64,000 nt of DNA, taken from contig JAZDSV010000046.1 in NCBI GenBank assembly GCA_036784855.1, forward strand, positions 1 through 64,000. Reading direction: 5' to 3'. Shown one piece after another: positions 1 to 10,391 of this stretch. The stretch is from Aphelidium insulamus. Taxonomy: Eukaryota; Aphelidiomycota; Aphelidea; Aphelidiaceae. The notes under the pieces are model-generated. The model saw only the letters and a program-made list of their open reading frames with translations. It ran no database searches and was not told the origin of the DNA. A program made the position numbers and the translations under genes. The first letter of the stretch is position 1. Each line of letters starts with the position of its first letter.

Positions 1-727
1 GCTTCCACAACAAAAATCTATTTTTTATGTTGTCTGTGTTGCTGCCAGTTCGTGTTTAATGCTATAGTATACATTACCATTAAGAATACAGTATATGCTA
101 CAGTTGTATGGGGAGGGGACAAAGGATGAATTGGAGGCGTGATTGCACACTGTCTGTGTATCACAAGCTCAATCAGAAAAATCTTCACTAAAATCCGCAC
201 AGACGTCAGTATGTAGTGTGTGCCTATTTGTTTTTGTGATCTGAGGTCGTACAGGCGGCGTAGCTCCGATCTGCCAGTTGTTAATTTGTGAATGCCCAAT
301 CAGACAATTTTTTGTTACACTGGTGGAAAAAGTGGCAATCACTGTCAATTATCAAACTGTGCGCGCACACATTCTAAATTTGTGATCCACATCTCGGTAC
401 TGCGGATCGCCCATATTACTGCATATTTTCCACGTGCATAACACCAACCGGAGCTAAGGAGCAACAGAGCTGCCAGTATTGCACATCACATTTTCTGACG
501 CGGCGCTCATTGCAGTGCACACATCATAAGGTATGCCAATATCTTCAGTTCTGTGCATCCCAAACTTATGTGCGCAGTTTCATCGCACACCGTTACGGCT
601 ACATCTTTCTCCACAACCAGGATTGTTGGGACAGTGACAACTATTGAGTGGCCACGGGTGGCATAGCTGGTATGTCATGCATCAGATGTGTCACCTGATT
701 ACTAATATTCAGCAGCTGGCTGTCCAT
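1..727. other. Intergenic, no gene recognised
   Basis: No reading frame in this stretch resembles a known protein. Only a short open frame on the minus strand near its left end is present, with no recognisable motif. The right end leads into the Fanzor remnant, so part of this DNA may be the 5' flank of the mobile element. I saw no clear terminal inverted repeat. Confidence 0.4.
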
Positions 728-3272
728 ATGTCACGCAGACACTTGGAGCCAGTGCCTGGACGGTATCAGACAATTAAAACGCGACTCAAAAACCATTTTA
801 CGCGCGGAAAACGCTGAAGTTACTACTACCACAATTCAGCATGCTGTAACACGCGCCAATGGCATAGTGGTGCATGCATATCAACTCTTGAAGCTCTACC
901 TTCTTCAGCTATACAATGACGGGGCCAGGCGTTTCCACACATTGATGAGAATTTCATCATGTCGGTTATTCGAGTTGTTGCAATTCCGCCATTGGTACGG
1001 CATCGTCGTCCCACAGCTGAGCATCGGGAACAGCTTGCCATGTTGCGCACATTTACGACCAGCATTTTTGTGAAATTGCACCAGAGCAGAAAGATTATGT
1101 CCATCTAACCCAGGTCATGCAACACCTTGCAAAACAAATGGCAACAATGTACGATAACAACATCAAGAAACACTTTGTTGAATACGTGGAACGTTTTGTC
1201 AATGTTGTGTGGAACAAACATGCCAAAAGAGCCGCCATATATGCCCAGCATCCAGCGGGGCAACACCGAAAAGCTGCCATGCAAATGATGTGTGCGGAGC
1301 TGCGGCATGTCAAGGAAGATCTTCTTAATCCGGGCCGGCAAATGATGTGTGCAGAACAATACCACACATGGGTCCAGATTCAGCGCCTGAGAGTAATGCC
1401 ACAACGACGACTGCGCATGGATAGTGTCTATTATGATATCAAGGCATCACCACAATCTTACTTGCCAGCAATGATATATATGATGGAGGCAGTTGAAGCA
1501 AATAAGCTGCGCATGTTCAACGTGTTTCCGCTGCGCACCAGTATGGTTCCACGGCACATTCTCTTGGACACTACGGCATTGGCACGCATATGCGGGATAA
1601 AACAAGGACAACATCTCACCCCACAAGAAAAACACCGAATATGGGAGCAGCACTTTAACTTGAACAAGAAGTGCTTCAAGTTGCGACACAATGCCGATGG
1701 GCATCTGAAGTACAAGTACACATTTGACTATGAGATGCAGACGGATGGGGTAAGCTGCTCGCTGCTAATGCAACCCGTGGTCAGAGATGCTGCTGTGATG
1801 ATGGCATAGCTGTGGCAGCAGTTGAGGCTGGAGATGCAAATGATGCACGAGGCAATCAAGTAGCCAGTGCATGTATAAATGCAGTGGCAAATGAGAATGC
1901 CGCAGAGCAAGTGGCACTGGAGGCTGGCAGCATCAGCAATGATGAGGTAGCACTCCACAATGCTTCACAAGAGGTGTGGCAGCTGGTTCAAATGATATGC
2001 AACGCAGATCTGCACGTGGCAGAGGCAGAATGCAGGCAAGGTCACGCTCACCAATGGACATGCCAGCATCTGCACGTGGCAGATCAAGGTCAGTACATGG
2101 CATGGTCACACGCAGTCAGGCACAGAGAGGCAGTAGTCATGTGGCAGGCAGCAGTAGACTGGTGCATAGATATGGCGTGGGAGAAGTAGCACCTGGTATA
2201 GGCCAAGCAGCAGATTTTGGTAGACAAAGATCTGGAGACAGAAGTGGTAGACAAAGATCTGGAGACAGACGTGGAGCACACAGAGGTGGAGACAGACATG
2301 GAGCACACAGAGGTGGATACAGACGTGGTGTACATGGAGGTGGAGACAGACATGGTGCACATGGAGCTGAAGATGGACATGTTGGACATGGAGCTGGAGG
2401 GCATGAACATGTCAGACATGCTGGACAAGTGCATGCTGAACCTGATGCATACATTGATGAAGTGGACAGTGCACCTCTGCGCAACAAAGACATTGTTGGA
2501 ATTGATCCAAATATGGGCAACCTGCTGTACTGTGTGAGTGGTGCTGGGCCAGATCAGACCAAGTTTCGATACACTGCCAAGCAGCGCCAACACATGACAC
2601 GACCAGAACATATGCGCTATCAATTATTGCACAACCTGGTACGCCCAATTGTTGCCGGACATCCAGTGAAGGAGTGGGAGCATGTCCTATCCACCTACAA
2701 CTCAAAGACACTCAACTTTGTGCAATTCCAGCAGTATGTGGCTGCCAAGAGTATTTTTGATGCATGGTGTGGCCCACAGTATGCACGCCCCAACAGCTAC
2801 CGTGGAACTGCGGCGCAAGCAGTTTAGTTTAGCGTCAAAAGTCTGAAGCTATTATGCTCAATGGATTCCGGAACAAGTTTGGACCACCTGCTGACACCAT
2901 TGTTGCCATTGGTGACTGGGCGCAGCACCAGCACAGGCGCTATAAGGAACCCATCAAAGGCAAGGGGCTTCGACCACGCTTCGCCGAGGTGGCTATATGG
3001 TGTACTTGGTTGATGAGCACCGGACAAGTGTTACGTGCAGTACATGCGGGCACCGACTGGAGAATCCACCACGACCTCCCATTATTGACTGTTGTCGGCC
3101 ATACCGCACAATCCGCGATGATGAATATTGTGTGCGATGGTGTCCAAATTGTGAGCATCCATGGGCACGTGACAGGAATGCTGCCACCAACATATATATT
3201 GCAGCACTCAGCGCAATACACAATGGTGCACGGCCGGTTCATCTACAGCATGGTGCACATGCAAACCAATAA
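728..3272 (+). pseudogene. Fanzor (eukaryotic TnpB-like RNA-guided nuclease), decayed
   Basis: Homology runs through successive frames. An N-terminal piece starts at ATG 728, shifts frame near 785, again near 940 and near 1050, then runs open from about 1056 to a TAG at 1807. Further shifts occur near 1800 and 1976, a TAG lies at 2825, and more shifts fall near 2850 and 2988; the last frame stops at 3270. Fanzor hallmarks survive: NNI..HF and RFVN (about 1155-1205), FPLRTS and TDGVS before the linker, RuvC-I with GIDPN (Asp codon 2504), IGDW (2908-2919), DEHRTS (2x Asp/Glu at 3012-3017), a CxxC...CxxC zinc finger (Cys codons 3036, 3045, 3141, 3150) and RuvC-III WARDRNAATN (Asp 3171). Fanzors are OMEGA-type RNA-guided DNA endonucleases carried by transposons. 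With at least six frame changes and an in-frame stop it cannot make a full protein. Total coding span (about 850 residues) suggests a Fanzor1-like member. Neighbouring genes are intact, so general assembly error is unlikely. Confidence 0.85.
2217..2420 (+). repeat. 27-bp tandem repeats in the Fanzor linker (Arg/Gly/His-rich)
   Basis: Within the Fanzor remnant, between the N-terminal part and RuvC-I, about seven diverged 27-bp units encode nine-residue repeats such as GRQRSGDRR, GAHRGGDRH and GVHGGGDRH. The array is basic, Gly-rich and presumably disordered. It begins just after an Arg/Ser-rich stretch (about 1990-2150). The frame stays open through all units. Confidence 0.75.
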
Positions 3273-3418
3273 GGGATTATTGGAGGCCAGACGAGGGCCA
3301 ACTCTTACCGTTGTTTCAACTAGTAAGTTTGAAAAGATCAAAATCATACAAATCCATAATAAACCCCCACATTCATCAATACAATATCAGTCTTCTTCAC
3401 GCTCCAATCAGTACAGAA

Positions 3419-4359
3419 ATGCTTCGACGCGCGATATCCATATTTGGCCGCGCGGCCCCGCTCGCCACCACCAGCAACCGCCTTGTGTCGGGTTTGGCTC
3501 TACGGTGGGTGCATATACAGCTTGAATGACGCGGTTGTCTGACGCGTCTATGCTTGTTTAGCAGTGGTAGTTTGGCAGCTGCCTTCTCGACCAGTCGGCG
3601 CGCTCTTCAGCAGCTGGAGGCGGCACGCGGCGACCAGCAGTCCAGTGCCGAACGTCAGTCTGCGCGTCCCGTGGCACCGCCCAGCAACACGCTGCACGTG
3701 GCCAACCTGGCGTGGGACACCAAGGAAGATTGTCTGCGCACGCGCTTTGAAGAGTTTGGTCCGGTGAAGCGCGTCAATCTGCCCCGCCACTCGGACTCTA
3801 ATCTGCCGCGCGGGTACTTATACTATAGCATAAACTATACACACGCATACTTTATAAAATATATGGTCAGGTTCGGATTTGTGGAGTTTGAGTCGACGGA
3901 CAAGGCCCAGGCCGCCATGGACGCCAACCAGGAGAGCGTGCTGAATGGCCGTACTATGCGCATCAATTTCGCCGCCGTACGCGCCACCAGCAACACGGAG
4001 CGCCCTCCAGCCGTACCTCGTGAAGAGCGACCGCTATCCGACCCATCTGCCACGCTCTATCTGGGCAATCTGGCGTGGAGCACGTCGGAGGATGAGCTGC
4101 GCGAACGCCTGGAAGAGTTCGGATTCCTGAAGCGCGTCTCCATTCCCGTCGCCGCCGAGACTGCCAAGCCTCGCGGGTAATTAGCAGTATCGTATTTGTC
4201 ACAAGCACTTACTATATGCGTAGGTTTGCGTATGTGGAGTTTAGCACGGTTGATGAGGCGACGGCAGCACTGAATGCCATGCGCAACTCCATCATGAACG
4301 GGCGACAGGTCCGCGTGGACTATGCAGCTGCACGTCGAGGCAGTGCCAACATGAACTAG
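3419..4359 (+). CDS. Mitochondrial RNA-binding protein, two RRM domains
   Basis: Four exons: 3419-3504, 3562-3813, 3871-4176, 4224-4359. All introns are GT-AG and 47-57 nt. The product is about 260 residues. The N-terminus (MLRRAISIFGRAAPL) is Arg-rich, lacks acidic residues and looks like a mitochondrial presequence, followed by a variable linker. RRM1 has RNP2-like LHVANLAW and RNP1 RGFGFVEF; RRM2 has LYLGNLAW and RGFAYVEF. Introns 2 and 3 split both RNP1 motifs at the same Gly codon, so the two RRMs probably arose by duplication of an exon pair. The start lies 146 bp downstream of the Fanzor stop. Organellar RNA processing or stability is the likely role; the target RNA cannot be read from the sequence. 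Confidence 0.85.
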
Positions 4360-4560
4360 AGCACCGCTACTGTCTGCGCTGTTGTGCCGGTAATATACAT
4401 CGAAAATATGCTATTGTCTATTTTTTCAGAGTCAAAAATTCCTGGGTAAATTTTCGGGGTGTGATTTGCCCTGGGATTTTTTTGCCTGGGAATTTTCTGC
4501 CCAGGAGAGCATTTCCTGGTTGCCAACCAGCCGTGACGTAAAGTTCATCGAAGCAAAATC
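4360..4560. other. Short intergenic gap
   Basis: Between the RRM gene and the acyl-CoA dehydrogenase. A T-rich stretch with repeats of the type CCTGGGAATTTT lies at 4440-4510. No gene or clear promoter element was identified. Confidence 0.4.
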
Positions 4561-6165
4561 ATGTTTCGATCAGTGTGCCGCCCGGCAGCCTTGGCCTCCC
4601 TGGCGCCATCACGCACACTGGGCGCCCTGCATCATGCGCGGTACCATTCCAAGACCGCGCACTTGCCATTCACTGATACATGACAGGCGCCAGTTGAGCG
4701 GGTCTCCTCGCAGTCTGGCACCGCTGCCATCACTGCACACATTCAGCGACGAGGAGCAGATGCTGCGCGAGAGCGGTATGCATTTTATTGGATATATTTA
4801 TGAATATTATCTTACCACTGGTGCAGTGGCCAAGTATGTGCGGGAAAAGATTGCGCCGCGAGTGATGCAAATGGACGAGGCCGGCAAACTGGACCCGGAT
4901 GTGTGGACCGGGCTCTTTGAGCAGGGCGTGCGTACTTATACTTACACTATATGCAGTATCTGATCTGTATCTAATGCGATATGCAGCTGATGGGAATCGA
5001 GATTGAGAGCGAGTACGGCGGCTCCAACATGAACTTTACCTCGGTCATTGTGGCCGTCGAGGAGCTGGCCAAGATTGACCCGAGTGTCAGTGTGAGCTGC
5101 GATGTGCAGGCAAGTATCTGACTATGAATGAACCTTTTGTATAATATTATAGAACACACTGGTAAACACGCTGTTCCGCAAGTATGGTTCGGCGGATCTG
5201 CGCAAGCGCTACCTGCCCAAACTGGCCACCGACACTATTGGCTGTTTCTGCCTGTCGGAGGCCGGCTCCGGCTCGGATGCATTCGCACTGAAGACCAGGG
5301 CGGAGCGTGAGCCGGGTTCTGATCACTACGTGCTGAATGGGAGCAAAATGTGGATCACCAACTCGCACGACGCCAATGTGTTTCTGGTGTTTGCCAACGT
5401 GGACTTTTCCAAGGGCTACAAGGGTATCACGGCGTTTGTCGTAGACCGTGACATGGGCGTCCAAGTGGGCAAGAAGGAGAACAAGGTTGTTATATATATC
5501 TGGATAAGCTATACTGTACTGACAATTGCAGCTGGGGATCCGCGCCTCATCTACGTGCTCAGTGACGTTTGAGAATGTGCGCGTGCCAGCGGAGAATATC
5601 CTGGGCGAGGTGGGCAAGGGCTACAAGTACGCCATCGAGATCCTTAATGAGGGCCGCATTGGTATCGCGGCGCAGATGATTGGCCTGGCGCAGGGAGTGT
5701 TTGACCACACGCTGCCCTACCTGAACCAGCGCAAACAATTCGGCCAGCCAATTGGCGCGTTCCAGGGCATGCAGCATCAGTACGCGCAGGTGGCCACGGA
5801 GATTGAGGCGGCCCGACTGCTCACGTACAACGCCGCGCGCCTCAAGGAGCAGAACCTGCCCTTCATCAAGGAGGCCGCAATGGCCAAGCTCTACAGCTCT
5901 CAAATCGCCACCAAGGCCTCGGCCAAGTGCATTGAGTGGATGGGCGGTGTTGGCTTCACCAAGTATGTGTGTCACTATTAAATGTGACTGTGTGTGTATT
6001 TATGCAGTGTATGCTCCAGTGTATAACACATTACACAGAGAGCTGCCGGTGGAAAAGTTTTACCGCGACGCACCCATCGGGCAGATCTACGAGGGCACCA
6101 GCAACATCCAGCTCACCACCATTGCCAAGATGTTGACGGAGGAGTATGCGCGCAAGAATCAGTAA
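4561..6165 (+). CDS. ACADSB: Short/branched-chain acyl-CoA dehydrogenase, mitochondrial
   Basis: Seven exons: 4561-4640, 4687-4775, 4827-4927, 4987-5109, 5153-5485, 5532-5962, 6039-6165. The intron after 5109 is GC-AG (GCAAGT donor); the others are GT-AG. The start [14 protein letters not shown] is a mitochondrial presequence. The mature part follows the family throughout: [94 protein letters not shown] and [10 protein letters not shown]. The catalytic base of this subfamily is the Glu of [10 protein letters not shown]. The enzyme oxidises 2-methylbutyryl- and related CoA esters in isoleucine breakdown, passing electrons through FAD to ETF. Joining GTSNIQL and CIEWMGGVG resembles ACADSB more than isovaleryl-CoA dehydrogenase. 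An AATAAA lies at 6204. Confidence 0.93.
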
Positions 6166-6203
6166 TGGCAGCAAGTAATTGTGTGTGTGTGTGCAAGATG
6201 GGA

Positions 6204-6209
6204 AATAAA
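6204..6209 (+). promoter_or_regulatory. Poly(A) signal of the acyl-CoA dehydrogenase gene
   Basis: A canonical AATAAA lies 39 nt after the stop codon. Confidence 0.6.
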
Positions 6210-6391
6210 AACGCCGCCTTGCTCTATGTCAACTGTCACTGCATGTAGACACAATCAGCGCTGTATTACATATGAACACTGTCAGAACCTAGGAACCACA
6301 GCTCTACATATGTAGCCATGACAACGCGGTAGTGCGCGGTCGTCAACGCCATCTGAGTAGCCGTGCAGTGCTGTAGTATATCGCTGTCGAG

Positions 6392-8887
6392 ATGAGCAGC
6401 ACCACGGCAGACGGTCAACTGACCGACGTGGAGATGAATGAGATCGCTACCACGAACAACGCCGTTCACGCCAACAGCCAAGATGCGCTGAACGGCACCG
6501 CGGGCCGGCATGCATCCAACTTTAACGCGTTCGTCATACGCAACAAGTGGTACATTGGCGCGTTCGGCGCGGTGCTGGTGGTCGGTGCCATTATTGGCGG
6601 TGTGCTGGGCAGTGGCGCGGCGGCCACCACGGCACAGCAGACCACCGGTGGCACGCCGCCACCCTCACCCGTGCCAACTCCAGCTGCGACAGACGCGGTC
6701 CTGCCGCCCGCCACGTGGCAAGAGTTTGCCGATACGACGTACTTGCAAAACACGGTGGCCCACTACGTCGTCGGCACCAAGGAACAGTGCCGGGACAAGT
6801 GCGCGCTTGGCTGCGACTTCTTCACCTACGAGCTGGCCACGCAGAGCTGTTCCATAAAGTACACGGACAAGACGGCCAATGTGGTGACGATGTTTGCCGG
6901 TCAAGTGGCCACGGTGTACGGCGACAGCAAGTCGGAGCTGGTGCCCATTCCCGGACAGCTGCGCGGCACCATCACCGTGCAGGCGGTCACGGCCACCTCG
7001 CCCGCCGACTGTTTGGCAAAGTGCACGGCGGCCGGCCTGGCACAGTGTCACGTCGTCTCCTACGATCCGTCAAAGTTCGGCACGTGCACCCTGGGCCGGC
7101 TGCAGACGGCGGGCGCCGCGGGTGTCGTGCTCGGCTACCGCGCCAACCGCATCGGGTTCAACACACAGCCGCGCACCCAGGGCCGCATGGAGGTGATTGG
7201 CAGTAGTGGCGTGGTGGCCATCAATGCCGCGCTGCTGCCCACCGGCCGCGTACTGTTCACGGCGCGGCCCGAGTACAACCGTAACGGGCCCAACACCGAG
7301 GTGGTGGTGCGCACTTCGGTGCCGTACGGCGAGATCGCCACCATATTCGACCCGGTGAGTGCCACGTTTGTCGCCAACCAAATCGACGACAATCTGTTTT
7401 GCCACGCGTCCGTTCTGGACGCCGACGGCAAGCTGTTTCTGGCGGGCGGCGATGACACCACGGCCGGTGCCGCCGTCGGCCTGGTCAACGGGCTGAACAA
7501 GATGCGCTTCATGGACCCCGCGACGGGGACGTGGCGCTACGTGCTGGACATGTGGAAACCGCGCTGGTACCCCAGTGTGGCGCGCATGGTGGACGGCAGC
7601 TTCTTTGTCATTGGCGGCATGGTGGATGGGCTTGGTCAGCCGCAGCCCAACCTGGAGATCTATCGCCCCGCCCTCAACACCACCACGCTACTTGACTCGC
7701 CGCTGCTGTCACGTACCGGTACTTGTGGCTACCCCAAGGTGGGCGGTGCTCTCTTTATTTCTGTGTGCTGTGTGCTGTGTGCTGTGTGCTGTATGTGTTA
7801 CGTGTAGGTGTCCGAGTATCTCCGAGTGTTATACTCTGATTTTTATTTTTTCTAACAGTGCGACTGACTCTCAGTCGGCCATCACTATATGCTACACTCA
7901 CTTAAGCGCCTTTTATACACTAACACCATATAAATGTAGGTGGCACTGATTCCGGGAAGTGGCCACTTGTTCCTATATACGGCGCGCAACTGGGCCATAC
8001 TGAACAAGGACACGGGGTTGGAGATGGAGACAGAGACCGAGATTGTTACCGGGTGGCGCAGTGGCAACTGGCCCACTGGATCGGTGCTGCTCCCCATGTC
8101 CGAGAAGACGGGTCACACCGCGTGGATGATGATATTTGGCGGCGGGTCGGACGTCACACTACACGAACCGGCCCTAGACGACGTGGTGCGCATAGAGATC
8201 ACGGCTCCGCCCGGACAGAAACGCTGGTTCTACGACACTGGTCGCATGCCGTACGGCCGCGTGGTCTCGGACGCCATCCTGCAGCCGAATGGAAAGATCC
8301 TGCTCTTCAACGGCGGCCGACTGGGTCAGACGGGCGGTTCGCCGGACAACCCTGGCTTGAGCGCCGCGGCCACCGACTGTTTCTGCTACGACCCGGAGGC
8401 ACCAGATGGGCAGCGATTCACCGTGATGGCCGGCACGCCCATCCAGCGCTTCTATCACTCCACCGCCATCCTGGTCCCCGATGGACGCACCCTGGTCGGC
8501 GGCACCGATCAGGCAACATTCGAGCTGCCCACGGCGTACGAGCACCGCGTCGAGGCATTTACACCGCCGTGGCTGCTGGACGGCACGCCCCGTCCGCTCA
8601 TCACCGCGGTGCCAACATCCAGCATCGCATACACCAGCGAGTTCACGGTGCAGTTCGACGCCTCGGCGGCCCCAGTGACCAACGTGACACTGATGACACC
8701 GGTGGCCATCACGCACGGCACCGAGTACACGCAGCGCATCTACTACCCGACCATTGTGTCGCGTGCCGCCGGTCAGTTGGTGCTGCGCGCCCCCGCCGAT
8801 GCCACCATCATGCTGCAGGGATACCATATGCTGTTCCTGCTCAACGGTGACACTCCCTCCGTGGCAATGTGGATCAGACTGGGCTAA
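6392..8887 (+). CDS. Membrane-anchored glyoxal-oxidase-like copper radical oxidase with PAN-like segment
   Basis: Two exons, 6392-7738 and 7940-8887, with one 201-nt intron containing GTGCT repeats. About 764 residues. An N-terminal cytosolic tail of about 50 residues precedes one membrane segment (YIGAFGAVLVVGAIIGGVL), so this is a type II protein. Next comes a Pro/Thr stalk, then a Cys-rich PAN/apple-like segment with CRDKC..GCDFF and CLAKCTAAGLAQC. The oxidase domain keeps the residues known from glyoxal and galactose oxidases: Cys in LFCHAS and Tyr in RWYPSV (thioether cofactor pair), Tyr-His in RFYHSTA, and His in ITHGTEYTQR as copper ligands. A C-terminal Ig-like DUF1929-type domain ends the protein. 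It should oxidise small aldehydes or alcohols outside the cell, releasing hydrogen peroxide; the substrate is not predictable. ATG 6392 is chosen because it starts the only open frame before the membrane segment. Confidence 0.88.
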
Positions 8888-8911
8888 ATGGGCTTACATG
8901 TCAGTTCATTA

Positions 8912-9366
8912 TCATCGGATAATTCTTTGCAATAGAACAAATAAGTAGAAAGAGTAGAAGTAGAAAGTAGAAACGGTGACAGTGGTAAAGATTGAGGCGA
9001 AACACAGCGCAATAACCGTTGCATTTGCCGCCAGCAACGGCATGGTCAGGCACCGCGGCGCATCCGTCTTGATCACGGTAACCAACAGTAGCGCAAAGAG
9101 AGTAACGGCACCAACGATCGCCACGATAGCCGACGCCACATCGATGGACATAAGTATGAGGATTACGGTGACAAGAATCGAAATCACGGCGGTGTATCCA
9201 AGGTGTCCAGCGCCTCATCATGCTTCGTTAAAATCAAAGCTGCCTCAGCGTCCTCTACATTATTGTCTTGTTGTCTTGACGTCACCGATGCCACCTCTGC
9301 GCCATTGCTGTCTGGACCAGGTGTCACCGTCGCGGCCACTGCTTTACGTGGTCCAAATAGGCGCAT
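8912..9366 (-). pseudogene. Truncated paralogue of the neighbouring tetraspan protein
   Basis: Read on the minus strand, a start at 9366 gives a hydrophilic N-terminus that stops at 9184. The homology continues in another frame from about 9195, with two hydrophobic segments that align with the intact gene at 9626-10294: VASAIVAIVGAV against GSAIAAAMDAAI, and RCLTMPLLAANATVIAL against KRLTISLMAGNSVSIAL. It then stops after the third hydrophobic stretch, lacking the Cys-rich loop and last membrane segment of the intact copy. A frameshift plus early stop is the simplest reading. An intron could rescue the frame, but the missing C-terminus still makes it a partial copy. Confidence 0.6.
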
Positions 9367-9625
9367 AGTGCAAACGAAGAGTTCTTACCAGAGTTACACA
9401 GTCACTGTTATCCAATCAACGGATTGCTGATATCACTTCACACTCGGCAAGTTACACTTTCTCATTGAGTGTCGATATACGGAACAATACAGATACAATA
9501 AACATTTTGAAGTTGCTGTGCGCACTACACAGCCAACTAATCAATTTTTGTACATAACTGACACTGTAACGTTTTTATTAGATCGCCAGAGTCAACATAT
9601 GCCAGACAGCCATCGAACTTCAAAT

Positions 9626-10294
9626 CTAATCCAGATGATCCATGTCAATGGACGAGTCTCCAGCAACCACAATTCCTTCCGCGTTAGAAGTGGCTCTCTT
9701 GTTGCGCTTGTAGTCCAGATAGCAGTAGATGGCACACGCCAAACTCTGCGCCACAAACCAAGCAATGATGGGCACAAAGTACCACAATTGCAGTGTGAAT
9801 GGACTGTCGGGATTGTAGCAGGCATCGTTGGTCCCATTGGCAGTGCAGACGACGTTGCGGCACACTGCGCTGCTAGGCTGGAGTGCACTACCTGGACAGC
9901 ACCCTTTCGTCTTTTGGAGACACTCGTTCTTGCTAGAGTAACCGCCGTATCTACCGACATTCATTGCAGTAACGATCGATACCACGCTGAGAGCAATCGA
10001 CACGGAATTGCCAGCCATCAGCGAGATGGTCAACCGTTTGGCCACGTTTGTTCTCAGCATGAGAGCCAACAGTGGGGCATAGATGATGGCCGCATCCATT
10101 GCTGCCGCGATGGCGGAACCGCTAGTTATAAGTAGCAGCATAATAGCGGACACGATCGACATTCCACTAGTGACGCCCAACAGCTGCAGTTTCGTTTTTT
10201 GGCCCTGTACCGCGTCGCTCGGTGGAGCAGTCAGGATAATATCATCGGTGCTGTCGCCAACTGTCGCCAACTCCTTCTCCTCCGCTGTGGACAT
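9626..10294 (-). CDS. Four-transmembrane protein, unknown family
   Basis: A single-exon frame of 222 residues. After a polar acidic N-terminus (about 40 residues) come three hydrophobic segments: residues about 40-65 (GMSIVSAIMLLLITSGSAIA), 65-80 and 92-112. A loop with six Cys (LQKTKGCC, AVCRNVVC, NDACY) follows, then a fourth segment (WYFVPIIAWFVAQSLACAIY) and a basic/acidic tail. The two short loops and one long Cys-rich extracellular loop recall tetraspanins and claudin-like proteins, but the CCG motif is missing, so I leave the family open. A broken copy lies directly downstream. The gene is divergent from the RabGGTase gene, with starts about 100 bp apart. Confidence 0.65.
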   Translation of the reverse strand: MSTAEEKELATVGDSTDDIILTAPPSDAVQGQKTKLQLLGVTSGMSIVSAIMLLLITSGSAIAAAMDAAIIYAPLLALMLRTNVAKRLTISLMAGNSVSIALSVVSIVTAMNVGRYGGYSSKNECLQKTKGCCPGSALQPSSAVCRNVVCTANGTNDACYNPDSPFTLQLWYFVPIIAWFVAQSLACAIYCYLDYKRNKRATSNAEGIVVAGDSSIDMDHLD

Positions 10295-10391
10295 TATGTA
10301 ACATGTTATATCTATTTATAGCACCGGATGTGGCGTAATTACAGCTCAGTGTCGCGCTATGTAGTGGCTATGCAGAGACAACAGTAATACC

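Noticed and set aside
2090-2623. Minus-strand Ser/Met-rich open frame opposite the Fanzor linker
   Set aside because: A shadow of the 27-bp repeats; no start context or domain.
1117-2827. Two or three separate plus-strand genes instead of one Fanzor
   Set aside because: The motifs in consecutive frames follow the Fanzor order without gaps, so they are fragments of one decayed gene.
728-3272. Fanzor with introns rather than frameshifts
   Set aside because: Frame changes occur within a few nucleotides where homology is continuous, leaving no room for introns of about 45 nt, and an in-frame TAG is at 2825.
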